Shown here: one piece after another, positions 37,442-47,856 of the stretch
Layout: the number at the start of each line of letters is the position of its first letter
Numbering within the stretch: the stretch's first letter is position 1
Assembly: GCF_002312815.1 (NCBI RefSeq)
Contig: NZ_NKQJ01000008.1
Coordinates: 62,001-126,000 of the forward strand
From: Agaribacterium haliotis
GTDB taxonomy: Bacteria > Pseudomonadota > Gammaproteobacteria > Pseudomonadales > Cellvibrionaceae
Direction: 5' to 3'
Length of the DNA: 64,000 nt
Notes under the pieces: model-generated
What the model saw: the letters and a program-made list of their open reading frames with translations, nothing else
Databases searched by the model: none
Told to the model about the DNA's origin: nothing
Made by a program: the position numbers and the translations under genes

Positions 37442-37956
37442 TATTCACCACCTTCCGGTTTCTCTACGCCCAGCTCTTTGCTCAGAGAGCCAAGAGCTTC
37501 GGAATTGCTCAGTACTTGTTCGAGAACTTCTTCTAGCTCTTCGGAACGGTCGGCCTTGGTCAGCAAGTCGCGCAGTTTGTTGCGCGTTTCCATCAGCTTC
37601 TTCAGCGGCTCAACTTTCTCGACAATTTTGTGGGGCTCAAAATCTTCCATGCTGTTGAGGTCGAGCTCAACAGAGATTTCGCTGCCGTCTTTCTCGAGGG
37701 TGTTGTCGACCTTCATCTGCAGTTTAGGGTTTATTTTGCCCATAACGTCGTTGAAATTGTCGCGGTCGATCTGAGAGAACTTGCGGTCTTTCAGCGCTTT
37801 TTTGCCTTCGGTGTTGTCACCGGAGTAGTCGCCCATGACACCCATCACAAACGGAATTTCCTTGTCGGCTACAACTCCATTTGTTTCGACGTCATAAGTG
37901 ATATGCACTCGCGGCTTTCTGACGCGTTTCAACTTATCGTGAATGCTATCGGACAT
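37441..37956 (-). CDS. tssB: T6SS contractile sheath small subunit TssB (VipA)
   Basis: 171 residues. [24 protein letters not shown]-like (here [13 protein letters not shown]), [13 protein letters not shown] and the C-terminal [18 protein letters not shown] helix identify VipA/TssB. It binds TssC and gives the ClpV-recognised sheath. Second gene of the minus arm; tssA is 27 bp upstream. Confidence 0.97.
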   Translation of the reverse strand: MSDSIHDKLKRVRKPRVHITYDVETNGVVADKEIPFVMGVMGDYSGDNTEGKKALKDRKFSQIDRDNFNDVMGKINPKLQMKVDNTLEKDGSEISVELDLNSMEDFEPHKIVEKVEPLKKLMETRNKLRDLLTKADRSEELEEVLEQVLSNSEALGSLSKELGVEKPEGGE

Positions 37957-37983
37957 ATGTCTTACCTTTAGTGAGGGATTGCT

Positions 37984-39096
37984 TTAGTTTTCAACTGTTA
38001 CGCCAGTGAGATCACTAAAGCGTTCCAGAGATGAATGATCGTTTATTAGCTGCGGGATCAGCTCGTGCAAGGGCATCTCACCCCAGCGCACGGCTTTCTC
38101 GAGCATATAAGAAACAGGGGAGTGGGGTTCGCTCTCGCGGAAAAACTCGGCCAGATCTAAAAGCTGCTTAAAGGCAACTTCCCGGGTTAATTTAGCCGGT
38201 TGAGCTGCGACAGTGGCGGCCGCTGGGGTATCGTTGGCTAACTCTTCCGGCGCTGCGTCGCCGTCGTCACTTTCGCTTGTGCCTACTTCGACCGGAAACT
38301 TGTTGCGGCCTAAGTGGTTAACGGCGCCGCGACATTCGTCGAGAATGTCGGTGATATTGCGTACGGAAGGTGCGTCGTGGCCGCAGTGCTCATCAAGCAA
38401 AGTGCCGATCTCTTTAAACAGGGTCAGGCACTCGTCGAGATCGTCGCGGATGTTGATAAAAAACTCAGAGCTGCTTTCGCCAACGGCTTTTTCGATGTCT
38501 TCAACAGAGAAGCCGAGCTTGGCAATACTGCGCTCTCTGGCGTCTTCGTCGGCCATCTTTTGGTTGTTGAGCGCTTGTTGGTACTGCCATAGGCTGAAAG
38601 GGCCGATGCTTTGGCCTTCAGTAATTTCAACTTTGCGAATAGGGGCGATTAACACACCTTCGGCGCCTTCGCCGTTAAGCCCGGAAAGGGGCGCAACTCG
38701 CGTTTCTATACCGTCTTCATCCGGCTCGGGGTAAAGGCCGTCCCAGAAGTTTGTTAATAATAGGTGGATGGTTTTGGCGCCGTCTCTAAGCCCCTGAAAC
38801 CCGTTTTTACGCACCAGGGCTTCGGTCAGCCAGCTGGCGACTTCGAGGTCTTTACTTTCTTTGGCGAGTAGGCCGGGCGCTAAGTTGATGATGGCCTGCC
38901 AGTGCTGGGCCGCCTCGTTGGACGAGCCGTCGTGAATGCTGTTGCGTTCCGCTGCCCGAGCGGCTGCGCGCTCGCCTTTGACCTGCTGATAAGTAGATGT
39001 CGGAGATGGGTTTTCGCGCGGGTCTGGACCTGTCGGCTGATCATCGGCAATTACTTCCGAGAGCGCTGCGTGGTCAAGTAAAGCGGCAGAAGCCAT
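37984..39096 (-). CDS. tssA: T6SS assembly protein TssA (ImpA_N domain)
   Basis: About 370 residues from the ATG complementary to 39094-39096 with AAGGAT upstream; an upstream ATG at 39144 in the same frame gives a basic tail that is less likely. The ImpA_N domain covers about 15-160 (AQHWQAIINLAPGLLAKESK, then LLTNFWDGLYPEPDEDG). The C-terminal part is acidic then helical (VAFKQLLDLAEFFRESEPHS PVSYMLEKA). TssA caps or primes tail polymerisation on the baseplate. First gene of the minus arm, so its promoter is in 39097-39611. Confidence 0.93.
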   Translation of the reverse strand: MASAALLDHAALSEVIADDQPTGPDPRENPSPTSTYQQVKGERAAARAAERNSIHDGSSNEAAQHWQAIINLAPGLLAKESKDLEVASWLTEALVRKNGFQGLRDGAKTIHLLLTNFWDGLYPEPDEDGIETRVAPLSGLNGEGAEGVLIAPIRKVEITEGQSIGPFSLWQYQQALNNQKMADEDARERSIAKLGFSVEDIEKAVGESSSEFFINIRDDLDECLTLFKEIGTLLDEHCGHDAPSVRNITDILDECRGAVNHLGRNKFPVEVGTSESDDGDAAPEELANDTPAAATVAAQPAKLTREVAFKQLLDLAEFFRESEPHSPVSYMLEKAVRWGEMPLHELIPQLINDHSSLERFSDLTGVTVEN

Positions 39097-39611
39097 TATC
39101 GAAATCCTTTTTATACGTGTACGTCTGCACTTTCCGTAGCACACCCAGCCTTAGCAACGTTAGCTGTGGCAAGTCCGGCTTGAACAAAAAATGCACTGAA
39201 GGTGATTTTGCTGTCATTTTGAATCAAAACTCTGCGCGACGCAAAATTCCATCATGATTTTGTCATTAAATAGGGTCATAACAGATAGTGCATGCGCTAC
39301 CTAAGTGCGGGCCTTGTTTGCCTTGTTTTTACTACTTAGGTTTGGGTTGATTCTTGGGCAACCATCAATGCCGCGCTAGCGTAGCACCAAAATATCACCT
39401 GCACAATTCATCTTCGTTCGCGGAGTATGGCTTGCAGTCATTTTGCTGAGCATTTAATTAATTTTGAATTTGGCGACAATTGCATTTGTTTCGAGTGGTG
39501 AAGGGAAGATATACTCCGGCACCATTAAGGTCATCGACGTAAATCGGCTATGGTAGCCCGTTGCTTTGCCCCCATAAGTGTTACTCGCTTTAAGGTCATC
39601 AGGAATAGCAA
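39097..39611. other. Divergent T6SS promoter region
   Basis: 515 bp between tssA (minus) and tagH (plus); no coding signal. AT-rich toward tagH. It must hold both operon promoters. I find no convincing sigma-70 pair. A TTGGC...TTGCA element at 39470-39484 looks like sigma-54 but the spacing is 2 bp too short. No LexA or other known operator is seen. Confidence 0.6.
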
Positions 39612-41498
39612 ATGGAATTGGTACTGACAGTTATAAATGCTCCCGCCGGGGTTGAACTCACCGCTAAGGAATGTCGTTTTTCCGAGTTCCCGGTGTCGCT
39701 CGGCCGGGGTGACGGCAATACCTGGAAGCTGCAAGACCCCGACCGTTTCCTCTCCTCTCGCCACTGTGAGCTCAGTGTTGAGAACGAATGCGTCAAATTA
39801 CTCGATCTAAGCACCAACGGCACCTTTGTGGGTGGCGATGCAGCCCCGCTGGGCAAGGGCGCAGCGACTACGCTGGCAAGTGGTGCTCAGTTTGCCATCG
39901 GTGATTATTTGCTCAGTGTTGATTTGGTCGGCGCGGGTTCAGCCGCTTTTGACGATTTTGCTTCGGCGGCACCAATGCCAACGCCGGCGACTGGGCCGGC
40001 TTCGCTCGACGATATTTGGGGTGCACCAGCGGCGACAGCCCAGCCCGATGGCGACTTCGCAAGTAGTGATTTTGCCAGCGCCGGTAACGCAGGCGCTGCA
40101 TCGCTTGATCCGCTCGACGTGTTTGGCAGTGATGAGCTCGGTCTTGGTGGCGCCTCACCCGGGTCGACTCAAGACCCTCTGAGCGCCTTTTCTGAGCCGG
40201 CGTCACCGGGGCCGTCACCTAGCTTTGAGCCCTTTGGCGGCGATCCATTCGGCGGCGAAGCCGCTCAGCAAACACCGGCGAGTGCAGGGCAGCTTGGCAA
40301 CGACCCTTTTGCAGCGTCGACAGATGACCCGTTTGCGAGCCCTTTGGGCGCAGATCCCTTTGCTACAGAGCCGCCGGCAGCGGAACAGGCTGCTGTTTCT
40401 TATGGTGATGCCAATCCGAATGTGCTCGATTCCAGTTTTAGTTTGCCTGAAACGCGTGACAATGGCTTTATTCCTGAAAACTGGGAAGATGACTTTTTGG
40501 CTCCTGAACCTGCGGCCGAAGCGCAAGTGCCTGCGTCTGGAGCTGCACAAGGCGCTGTGCCTGGAGTGATACCTGAAGCCGTGCCGGGTGCTGTACCCGG
40601 GCCAAGTTCGGCACCAGCTGGCGAAGCGGCTTCTGTTCCCGAGGCTGCTCCTGCGCCGATATCGGCAGCTACGCCGGCTCCAGCTCAGGCACCAACTCCG
40701 ACACCTGCTCAGGCACCAACCCCGGCACCCGGGCAGACACCAGCGCCCACTCAACGCTCCGCGCCTGCTCATGCTGCAACGCCCGCTCAAGCTGAGTCTC
40801 ATGCCGCGGCGCAGCAAGCTGCCTTGGTGCATACAGGCGTTCGACCTGCGATTAGTGACGGTGAAGCGCAAGGCTCAGCCGATTCGGCGTTTTTGACCGC
40901 GCTGGGGCTGGATGCGGCTGCGTTGGGGCCACAAAAGAGCGCTGAAGTTGCCGAGCAAGCCGGTTTGTTATTGCGCGAAATAACCGGTGGTATGATGAAG
41001 CTGCTGCGCTCGCGCACCAGTATCAAAAACGAGTTTCGCATGAATGTCACCACCATTCAGCCGGCCGAAAATAACCCGCTTAAGTTTTCTGCAAGTGTCG
41101 ACGAAGCACTCAATACGATGTTTGTCAGCCCGCACAGTGCATATAAAGATGCAAGTGCTTCGTTTAAAGAAGGTTTTGAAGGTGTGGCCGAGCACCAGTT
41201 GGCAATTGTTTCCGGTATTCGCACGGCCTTTGAGCGTATGCTCGCGCGTTTTGATCCGCTTTCTCTCGAAACACGATGGAATAAAGGCAAGCGCGGTGCG
41301 GCGATAGCCGCGATGCAGCGGGCCAAAAATTGGTCGCTGTTTGAGGAGTATTACAATTGTCTCAAAGCTGATGAAGAACAGTGTTTTCAGCAGTTTTTTG
41401 GCGACGACTTTGTTCAGGCTTACGAAGATCAGCTGCGCCGCCTCAAGGCCGAGCGCAAAGTAGCCCCCGATGCGTCCGCTCCGGACTCTCTAACTTAA
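39612..41498 (+). CDS. tagH: T6SS-associated FHA domain protein TagH (Fha)
   Basis: 628 residues. An N-terminal FHA domain (about 20-105) keeps the phosphothreonine-binding set: SLGRG, then SSRHCEL and STNGTFVGG. Residues about 120-400 are low complexity: Ala/Pro/Asp/Phe with DDPFASPLGADPFA-like units, then a Pro-Ala-Gln tract. The C-terminal 190 residues match the TagH/ImpI C-terminal domain. FHA proteins bind phosphorylated partners and trigger T6SS assembly (threonine phosphorylation pathway). The kinase and phosphatase are encoded later in this operon. First gene of the plus arm, with AGGAA upstream of the ATG. Confidence 0.93.
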   Translation: MELVLTVINAPAGVELTAKECRFSEFPVSLGRGDGNTWKLQDPDRFLSSRHCELSVENECVKLLDLSTNGTFVGGDAAPLGKGAATTLASGAQFAIGDYLLSVDLVGAGSAAFDDFASAAPMPTPATGPASLDDIWGAPAATAQPDGDFASSDFASAGNAGAASLDPLDVFGSDELGLGGASPGSTQDPLSAFSEPASPGPSPSFEPFGGDPFGGEAAQQTPASAGQLGNDPFAASTDDPFASPLGADPFATEPPAAEQAAVSYGDANPNVLDSSFSLPETRDNGFIPENWEDDFLAPEPAAEAQVPASGAAQGAVPGVIPEAVPGAVPGPSSAPAGEAASVPEAAPAPISAATPAPAQAPTPTPAQAPTPAPGQTPAPTQRSAPAHAATPAQAESHAAAQQAALVHTGVRPAISDGEAQGSADSAFLTALGLDAAALGPQKSAEVAEQAGLLLREITGGMMKLLRSRTSIKNEFRMNVTTIQPAENNPLKFSASVDEALNTMFVSPHSAYKDASASFKEGFEGVAEHQLAIVSGIRTAFERMLARFDPLSLETRWNKGKRGAAIAAMQRAKNWSLFEEYYNCLKADEEQCFQQFFGDDFVQAYEDQLRRLKAERKVAPDASAPDSLT

Positions 41499-41522
41499 AT
41501 CAGGTAAAGGAAAGAACCTGTT

Positions 41523-42002
41523 ATGCGTTTAATTGTTTGTGTGTGTTTGAGTGTGTTTTTGCTCTCTTGCCAGTCTTTAAACAGCGGGGTCGGCGGTATG
41601 CTTAAGCTCGATACCGATCTTAAACTGGTGATACAAGCGAGTTCGGATATAAATCCCGACGAGCAAGAAAACCCATCGCCGCTGTATTTGCGTTTATATC
41701 AGCTGAAGTCGGATAATATGTTTGAAAAGGCCGATTTTATCGACCTCTACGAGCAAGACGTCGATAAGCTCGGCGCCGATTTTTTATCAAAGCAGGAATT
41801 AAAACCTATCCAGCCGGGTCAGAGCCGCACAGAAAGCTTTGTTTTAAATCCTCAGACTAAATACATCGCCTTGTTTGCTGAATTTTTTCAGTACGACAAT
41901 GCCAGCTATAAGCTAATTGTTCCGGTGACCAGTGCCAATGTAATACGGGACAGTGTCAGTGTTGAAATCAGCGAAAACCGCATTCAGTTGTTGGATGAAT
42001 AA
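41523..42002 (+). CDS. tssJ: T6SS outer-membrane lipoprotein TssJ
   Basis: 159 residues. A lipoprotein signal with lipobox LLSC at residues 13-16. The mature domain has the TssJ transthyretin-like fold pattern: SPLYLRLYQLKSDNMFEKADF, then the GADFLSKQEL region and YIALFAEF. TssJ anchors the membrane complex (TssJ-TssL-TssM) to the outer membrane. Gene order tagH-tssJ-tssK-tssL-tssM is classical. Confidence 0.95.
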   Translation: MRLIVCVCLSVFLLSCQSLNSGVGGMLKLDTDLKLVIQASSDINPDEQENPSPLYLRLYQLKSDNMFEKADFIDLYEQDVDKLGADFLSKQELKPIQPGQSRTESFVLNPQTKYIALFAEFFQYDNASYKLIVPVTSANVIRDSVSVEISENRIQLLDE

Positions 42003-42017
42003 TTACAGGGAAGTGAT

Positions 42018-43358
42018 ATGTCGTTAGACAGCAAAGTTATCTGGTCTGAGGGGATGTTTTTGAACCCCCAGCACTTTCAGCAGCAAGACCGGTATTTTGA
42101 GCGTTTTGTCAATGCGCGCTGCAGTGGCTTTGGTGCCTATCAGTGGGGTTTGAGTGAGCTCGATATTGACCGGCAGCTGCTTGCGCTTGGCAAAATTTCT
42201 ATCAGCCGCGCCGCCGGAGTATTCCCCGATGGCACACCGTTTACCGTGCCCGACGTCGATGGCGCACCGGCCGTGCTCGAAGTGCCTGAAAATACACTGC
42301 AATCGACGGTGTATCTCGGTATCCCGTTAAAGCGCGCCGGAGCGATGGAAATTCAAACCGAAGAGGGCGGCGCCAAGGGTTTGGCTCGCTATTATTCCGT
42401 TGGTCAAGAAGTTAGGAATATCGCCAGCGAGTCCGGTTCTAATCATCAGCTGGATGTCGGCAAACTGCGCTTGACCTTGCTGCTCGACAGCGACGACCGC
42501 AGCGCATACAGCTGTATCCCCATCGCCCGTATCAATGAAGCGCGCGATGATAAAAGTGTGATTCTCGATGAGCAATTTTTACCCAGCTGTGTCGACTGCA
42601 AAGCTGCGCCGAAATTGCTCGGTTTTGTTGCCGAACTTGCCGGTTTGCTGCACCAGCGCGCCGAGGCGATAGCCGGGCGCTTAGCCGATGTGCGCCGCGG
42701 TGGTACAGCCGAGATTGCCGACTATATGTTGCTGCAGGTGCTCAATCGCGTTGAGCCACTGCTGAAGCATCTCAGTGATCAGCCCGGTTTGCACCCGCTT
42801 GATCTGTACCGCTTGTTGTTGCAGATTTCCGGCGAGCTTTCTACGTTTGTGACCAAAAATAAGCGCGCGCCAGAGTTTGATGCCTACTTGCACCACGATT
42901 TAAGTGCCAGTTTTGCGCCGCTGATGGCCAATATGCGCCAGGCCTTGAGCACCGTATACGAACAAACGGCAATCTCGCTGCCTCTGGTTGAGAAAAAATA
43001 CGGCGTGCGCATCTCGGCGATTGAAGATCGCAGTTTGCTTAATTCAGCGACTTACGTGCTTGCAGTCCGCGCCGACGTCAGTGACGAGTTGCTGCGTACC
43101 CGCTTTGCGGCGCAGGTTAAGCTCGGCCCGGTCGAGCAGATTCGCCAGCTGGTGAATGCGGCGCTGCCCGGCATTGCACTTAAGGTGCTGCCCGTGGCTC
43201 CCCGGCAAATTCCCTATCGCTCACAGACAGCCTATTTTGAGCTTGATAAGCAGAGTTCATTTTGGTCCGAGCTGCAAAACTCCGGAGGTTTTGCACTGCA
43301 TGTCGGCGGTGAATTCCCCGGGCTTGAGCTTGAGTTCTGGGCCATACGTAATCAATAA
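42018..43358 (+). CDS. tssK: T6SS baseplate protein TssK
   Basis: 446 residues. N-terminus KVIWSEGMFLNPQHFQQQDRY is the TssK (VasE/ImpJ) signature; the LHPLDLYRLLLQISGELSTF stretch follows in the second half. TssK joins the baseplate to the membrane complex and may recognise toxins. 15 bp after tssJ. Normal length. Confidence 0.96.
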   Translation: MSLDSKVIWSEGMFLNPQHFQQQDRYFERFVNARCSGFGAYQWGLSELDIDRQLLALGKISISRAAGVFPDGTPFTVPDVDGAPAVLEVPENTLQSTVYLGIPLKRAGAMEIQTEEGGAKGLARYYSVGQEVRNIASESGSNHQLDVGKLRLTLLLDSDDRSAYSCIPIARINEARDDKSVILDEQFLPSCVDCKAAPKLLGFVAELAGLLHQRAEAIAGRLADVRRGGTAEIADYMLLQVLNRVEPLLKHLSDQPGLHPLDLYRLLLQISGELSTFVTKNKRAPEFDAYLHHDLSASFAPLMANMRQALSTVYEQTAISLPLVEKKYGVRISAIEDRSLLNSATYVLAVRADVSDELLRTRFAAQVKLGPVEQIRQLVNAALPGIALKVLPVAPRQIPYRSQTAYFELDKQSSFWSELQNSGGFALHVGGEFPGLELEFWAIRNQ

Positions 43359-43372
43359 CGAGGTCGCTTGCG

Positions 43373-44287
43373 GTGGACTCAACGGATAGAACGATATTTC
43401 GCGCACCGACGCCTGGCGGCCCCAGAGCTGGTGATAAAACAGTTATGAAAGGTGCCGCTGAGCGAGCTCAGCCGGCGCCGACGCGCGCCGGTGTGGCGCC
43501 GGCGCAGCCAAATCCGGGTGCCTTTGCCCGGCCCAGCGATGAGCGCAGCGTCAACCCCATTATTGCCGCGGCGTCGACCTTGTTAACGGTCTACAAGCAG
43601 ACCCGCCACAGCAGCAGCCACACCGATGTTGCCGGTTTGCATCGGCGTATAGCCGAAGAGCTGCGCAATTTTGAACAGCGCTTGCGCAGCCTGGGTTACA
43701 AAAATGAAGTGGTGCTGTCCGCTCGCTATCTGTGCTGTGTATTGCTTGATGAGGCCGTACTGAATACGCCGTGGGGCTCAAACAGTGGCTGGGCGCAGCG
43801 CAGCTTATTAAGCCTATTTCACAATGAAACCTCCGGCGGCGAAAAGATTTTCCAAATTCTTGAGCGCATCAAATTAAGCCCGGCTGAGCACATTGAGCTT
43901 ATTGAGCTGTATTACTTATTTTTAAGTCTCGGGCTTGAAGGGCGCTACCGCGTTGTCGCCAACGGCAAAGATCGTCTGGAAAATTTGCGCGCCGAATTGT
44001 TTGAGACCATTCGCCGCACCCGTGGCGAGCCCGAACACGCGCTTGCCGATCACTGGCGCGGTGTTGGCGGCGCGCGCAAAGGGCTGACCGAACGAACCCC
44101 GCTGTGGGTTGTGTTGGTGGTTTTTGCGGCACTGATCTTCTTTGGTTTTTCCGGCTTTCGCATCTGGCACTATCAAGCGGCCGAACCGACCGTTCAGCGT
44201 TTGCAGAGCATCGCAAGTACTGAGCCCAACACGCAAAATTTGCCGTCGAGCAGTGATACTCGTGCCACTGCCTCCGAATCTCGTTAA
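43373..44287 (+). CDS. tssL: T6SS membrane protein TssL (DotU-like, no OmpA domain)
   Basis: 304 residues from GTG. A disordered Pro/Ala-rich N-terminus (1-55), then the DotU domain (LHRRIAEELRNFEQRL, YLCCVLLDEAVLNTPWG and LELYYLFLSLGLEGRYR-like stretches), and a transmembrane helix near residues 243-265. The C-terminal 40 residues are short and Ser-rich, so no peptidoglycan-binding OmpA-like domain is present; wall anchoring must come from another protein. 14 bp before tssM. Confidence 0.94.
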   Translation: MDSTDRTIFRAPTPGGPRAGDKTVMKGAAERAQPAPTRAGVAPAQPNPGAFARPSDERSVNPIIAAASTLLTVYKQTRHSSSHTDVAGLHRRIAEELRNFEQRLRSLGYKNEVVLSARYLCCVLLDEAVLNTPWGSNSGWAQRSLLSLFHNETSGGEKIFQILERIKLSPAEHIELIELYYLFLSLGLEGRYRVVANGKDRLENLRAELFETIRRTRGEPEHALADHWRGVGGARKGLTERTPLWVVLVVFAALIFFGFSGFRIWHYQAAEPTVQRLQSIASTEPNTQNLPSSSDTRATASESR

Positions 44288-44301
44288 CGGACTTTCGAGT
44301 C

Positions 44302-47300
44302 ATGAAATCTATTCGTAACTTTTTCTTTCACCCTTTGACGTTATCTGCCATTGGGCTTTTGTTGCTGTCTTTGCTGATTTGGTTTGCCGGCCCGCAAATC
44401 AAATTTGGCGCCGACAACAGCGCGCCTCTTGCAAGCCCGGTTTTGCGCCTGGCAATGATCGCCGTTTTGATTTTGCTGTGGGCTTTAAACAATATGCGCC
44501 TGCAGCTGAAAAACGCCAAAAACAATAAGGCGATGATCGCCGATATGGCCAAGAGTGAAAGCGAAGCCAAAAAGGGCGGGGCAAAAAGTGAAGAGTACTT
44601 AAAGCTGAGCGAGCGCTTTAGTGAGGCAATGCAGGTGCTCAAGGCAAGGCGTTTTGGCTCGGGCTCGGGTAAAAAATCGCTTTATGAACTGCCGTGGTAC
44701 ATTATTGTCGGCCCTCCGGGCGCGGGCAAAACGACAGCTCTGGTGCATTCCGGGCTCGAGTTTCCGCTGGCCGACAGCGTTGGCAAGCAGGCTTTGCAGG
44801 GTATCGGCGGTACGCGAAACTGTGACTGGTGGTTCACCAATGAGGCCGTGCTGATCGATACTGCCGGTCGCTACACCACACAAGACAGTCACAAAGTTGC
44901 CGATAGCCAAGCTTGGGATGGTTTTTTAAGCTTGCTGAAAAAGTACCGCCCGCGCCGCCCAATCAACGGCGCCATCGTTGCTATTAGTTTGCAAGAATTG
45001 ATGCTGCAATCCGAGCAAGAGCGCAAGCAGCAGGCCAATGTTATTCGCACGCGTTTAAACGAGTTAATGGACAAACTCGAACTTGAGTTTCCGGTCTATG
45101 TGTTGCTGACCAAAGTCGATTTAGTGCCCGGCTTTAAGCAGTTTTTTGATGATCTGAGCCGCGATGACCGCCATCAAGTCTGGGGTTTGACCCTGCCGTT
45201 TAACGAGCGCAGCGCGCACAAACCAGATTTTGACTATCTTTCAGATAATCTTGCGGCGCTGGTCGACAGGCTCAACCAGAAGCTGTTTCTGCGCATGAAT
45301 CAAGAGCGCGACCCTGCGCGTCGCAGTGCGCTTAGTGCGTTTCCAGAGCAACTGGATTTGCAGCGCCCGTTAATCGACGATTTTATCCGCAGTTGTTTTG
45401 CTGAAAATAATTACAAAAAGCAGCCGGTGCTAAGGGGCATGTATTTTACCAGCGGCACGCAAGACGGAAGCCCCATTGATCGCATTATGGCCTCTGTGTC
45501 GTCGGAGTTTGGTTTTGCCCAAAGTGCATCTGAGCGCGCCAGCGGTCAGGGCAAATCCTATTTTTTAACCGATTTATTTAGCAAAGTTATTTTCCCCGAG
45601 GCCGAGCTGGCCGGCACCAACCGGCGTTACGAAACGATTATCGCCTGGGCCAGGCGCGGCGTGTTTGCGCTGTCAGCTTCTGCTGCACTCGGTGCCGTGC
45701 TGCTGTGGAGCGGCATGTTGGCCGATCAGAAAATACGCCTCGGCAATACCGCCGAACAGCTAACTGCTTTTGATCAAGCCGAGAAACAAATTCCCGCACG
45801 CAATGCTTCTCTGCTCCAGGTTCTGCCGGCCCTGAATGCGCTGGTCGATGTGGTCGACGGTGAACGCGCGGCACACAAACCCTGGTTTGAGGCGCTCGGC
45901 ATGCAAGATAGTCGTATTGCCGATGAGGCCCAGCTCGCCTATCAGCGCAAGCTCGACGAGGTCTTCAGGCCTGCGTTGCAACAGGATTTAGCGCAGCGCA
46001 CGCGCAGGGGAGACGGCGATCTGTACTCCGATTTTAAGTTGTACATGATGTTTGATTTGATCGATCACTGGGATGGCAACGCTGTCACCCAAGGCATGAC
46101 AGCGCGCTGGGACAACGATAGCGAGCTCAGCCCCAAGCAGCGTTTACAACTGCAAAATCATCTCGCCGCGTTACTTGAGTTGCCGCTTCGCGCGCTGCCG
46201 GCCAATCGCGCTCTGGTGCGCTCCACACGCAATAAGATACTTGCCACACCGGTTGCTCAGCGTATTTATCGGCAGATTAAAAACAATCCAACTAATCAGC
46301 GGCGTGTCGAGCTCGATCAATACTTGGGCGCGCAGAACTTGGCAAACTTCAAGCTCGATGCACTTAAGCGCGGGGCTTTGAGTATTCCAATTCTGTATAC
46401 CATCGACGGCTATAACGCGTTGGATTTGGACGACGACTCGCAGTTGGTTGCCGAGGCGGCGAACGACGGTTGGTTGCTCTATGAAGACGAGAACAAAGCC
46501 CGCGCGCAGATTGCCCGCGAGATCAACCCGGAAAAACTCAGCGACGAAGTGCGCTCGCTGTATTTTCGCGACTATATCCAGTATTGGTTGGCCTATTACA
46601 AAGCGTTTGAGCTGCAGAGTTTCACCAGCCTCGGTCAGGCAGAAAATGCTTTGGCGATGTTTGCCGACCCGATTGAGTCGCCGTTGATCGCGATGATGAG
46701 CATTGCCAAAGACAATACCAGCCTGACAAAAATTCCCAGCAGCGACAAGCTGGAGCAAGCCGCGGAGGCCAGTGGGCGAAGTTATTTCTCTGGCGCGCTT
46801 AAAGCCGGGGCCAATAAAATTCCGACCACCAAAGTTGATAAGCGTTTTGCCGATTTAAATAAAATGCTGAAAGCCAATGCGCAGGGCATGACTCAGCTCG
46901 ATGTATTAATTCAAAAGCTCGCTGAGCTGCACGTTTATGTTCAAGAAATTGCCGTCGATCCCGATCCTGCGAAAAAGAGCTTTAGTTTGGTAAAAGGCCG
47001 CTACGAGAGCGGCGGCAGCAATGCCATGAGTGCGCTGCGCGACTACAGCCGCCGCGCGCCGGCTGAGCTCAGGCCACTGTTAAGTTCACTGGCCGATCAG
47101 AGCTGGAAAGTAGTGGTTGCATCGGCTCGCGCGCACGTTAACGATCAGTGGCAAGAGCAGGTCTATCAGCCCTACAGTCTCAGTTTACAGGGGCGTTATC
47201 CGCTGAAAAAAGATACCGACAGCGAGCTGGCGCTGTACGATTTCAGCGAGTTCTTTAAGCCCGGTGGCAGTTTAGATACGTTTTCGCAGAGCTATGTGTA

Positions 47301-47847
47301 TCCGTTTGTGCGCACCGGTAAAAAGTGGAGCAATAAGGCGCTCGATGGTTATTCGCTTGGCTTTAGCGCAAGCACTCTCGCACAGTTAAAGCGCGCCGAT
47401 CAGATACGCCAGGTGTTTTTTCGCGGTGAAGCTGAACAGCCGTCGTTTTCACTCGAGCTGAAACCGTCCAAGCTCAGCGCCGACATCGCCAAGTTTACGC
47501 TGGATGTTGCCAGTCAGCGCTACAGTTACAATCACGGCCCCAAATTTTGGAAACCATTAAACTGGGCCGCAGACAGCGGCAACGGCCGCGTGCGCTTGGT
47601 GTTTGAAGACTTAGATGAGCGCAATCACGATCGCAGTTACACCGGCCCGTGGGCCTGGTTCCGTCTGATGGATGATTCGCGCATTGAGAAAACTGCGCAG
47701 TCGAATATTTATCGTATTACTTTTTCTCTGGATCAGGATGAGGCCGGAGCTACCTATCAGATAACTTATCAGGGACGAGCAAAGAGTGTTAACAACCCGT
47801 TCAACAAGGACTTGCTGTCTTCCTTCCGTTGTCCGGCAACGATTTAG
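44302..47847 (+). CDS. tssM: T6SS inner-membrane protein TssM (IcmF)
   Basis: 1181 residues. Two N-terminal helices (about 13-29 and 48-64), a cytoplasmic P-loop domain with GPPGAGKT at 137-144, DTAGRY further on, a third helix near 450-475, then a large periplasmic region and the C-terminal beta domain (FWKPLNWAADSGNGRVRLVF) that binds TssJ. TssM is the main pillar of the membrane complex. Full length, motifs intact. Confidence 0.96.
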   Translation: MKSIRNFFFHPLTLSAIGLLLLSLLIWFAGPQIKFGADNSAPLASPVLRLAMIAVLILLWALNNMRLQLKNAKNNKAMIADMAKSESEAKKGGAKSEEYLKLSERFSEAMQVLKARRFGSGSGKKSLYELPWYIIVGPPGAGKTTALVHSGLEFPLADSVGKQALQGIGGTRNCDWWFTNEAVLIDTAGRYTTQDSHKVADSQAWDGFLSLLKKYRPRRPINGAIVAISLQELMLQSEQERKQQANVIRTRLNELMDKLELEFPVYVLLTKVDLVPGFKQFFDDLSRDDRHQVWGLTLPFNERSAHKPDFDYLSDNLAALVDRLNQKLFLRMNQERDPARRSALSAFPEQLDLQRPLIDDFIRSCFAENNYKKQPVLRGMYFTSGTQDGSPIDRIMASVSSEFGFAQSASERASGQGKSYFLTDLFSKVIFPEAELAGTNRRYETIIAWARRGVFALSASAALGAVLLWSGMLADQKIRLGNTAEQLTAFDQAEKQIPARNASLLQVLPALNALVDVVDGERAAHKPWFEALGMQDSRIADEAQLAYQRKLDEVFRPALQQDLAQRTRRGDGDLYSDFKLYMMFDLIDHWDGNAVTQGMTARWDNDSELSPKQRLQLQNHLAALLELPLRALPANRALVRSTRNKILATPVAQRIYRQIKNNPTNQRRVELDQYLGAQNLANFKLDALKRGALSIPILYTIDGYNALDLDDDSQLVAEAANDGWLLYEDENKARAQIAREINPEKLSDEVRSLYFRDYIQYWLAYYKAFELQSFTSLGQAENALAMFADPIESPLIAMMSIAKDNTSLTKIPSSDKLEQAAEASGRSYFSGALKAGANKIPTTKVDKRFADLNKMLKANAQGMTQLDVLIQKLAELHVYVQEIAVDPDPAKKSFSLVKGRYESGGSNAMSALRDYSRRAPAELRPLLSSLADQSWKVVVASARAHVNDQWQEQVYQPYSLSLQGRYPLKKDTDSELALYDFSEFFKPGGSLDTFSQSYVYPFVRTGKKWSNKALDGYSLGFSASTLAQLKRADQIRQVFFRGEAEQPSFSLELKPSKLSADIAKFTLDVASQRYSYNHGPKFWKPLNWAADSGNGRVRLVFEDLDERNHDRSYTGPWAWFRLMDDSRIEKTAQSNIYRITFSLDQDEAGATYQITYQGRAKSVNNPFNKDLLSSFRCPATI

Positions 47848-47856
47848 GTTGCGTAT

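Noticed and set aside
39470-39484. Sigma-54-like element (TTGGC ... TTGCA) before tagH
   Set aside because: Only 8 bp separate GG and GC; sigma-54 promoters need 10. No activator gene is in the cluster.
40215-40871. 218-codon minus-strand Arg/Ser-rich frame inside tagH
   Set aside because: Product of the Pro/Ala low-complexity linker of TagH read on the other strand.
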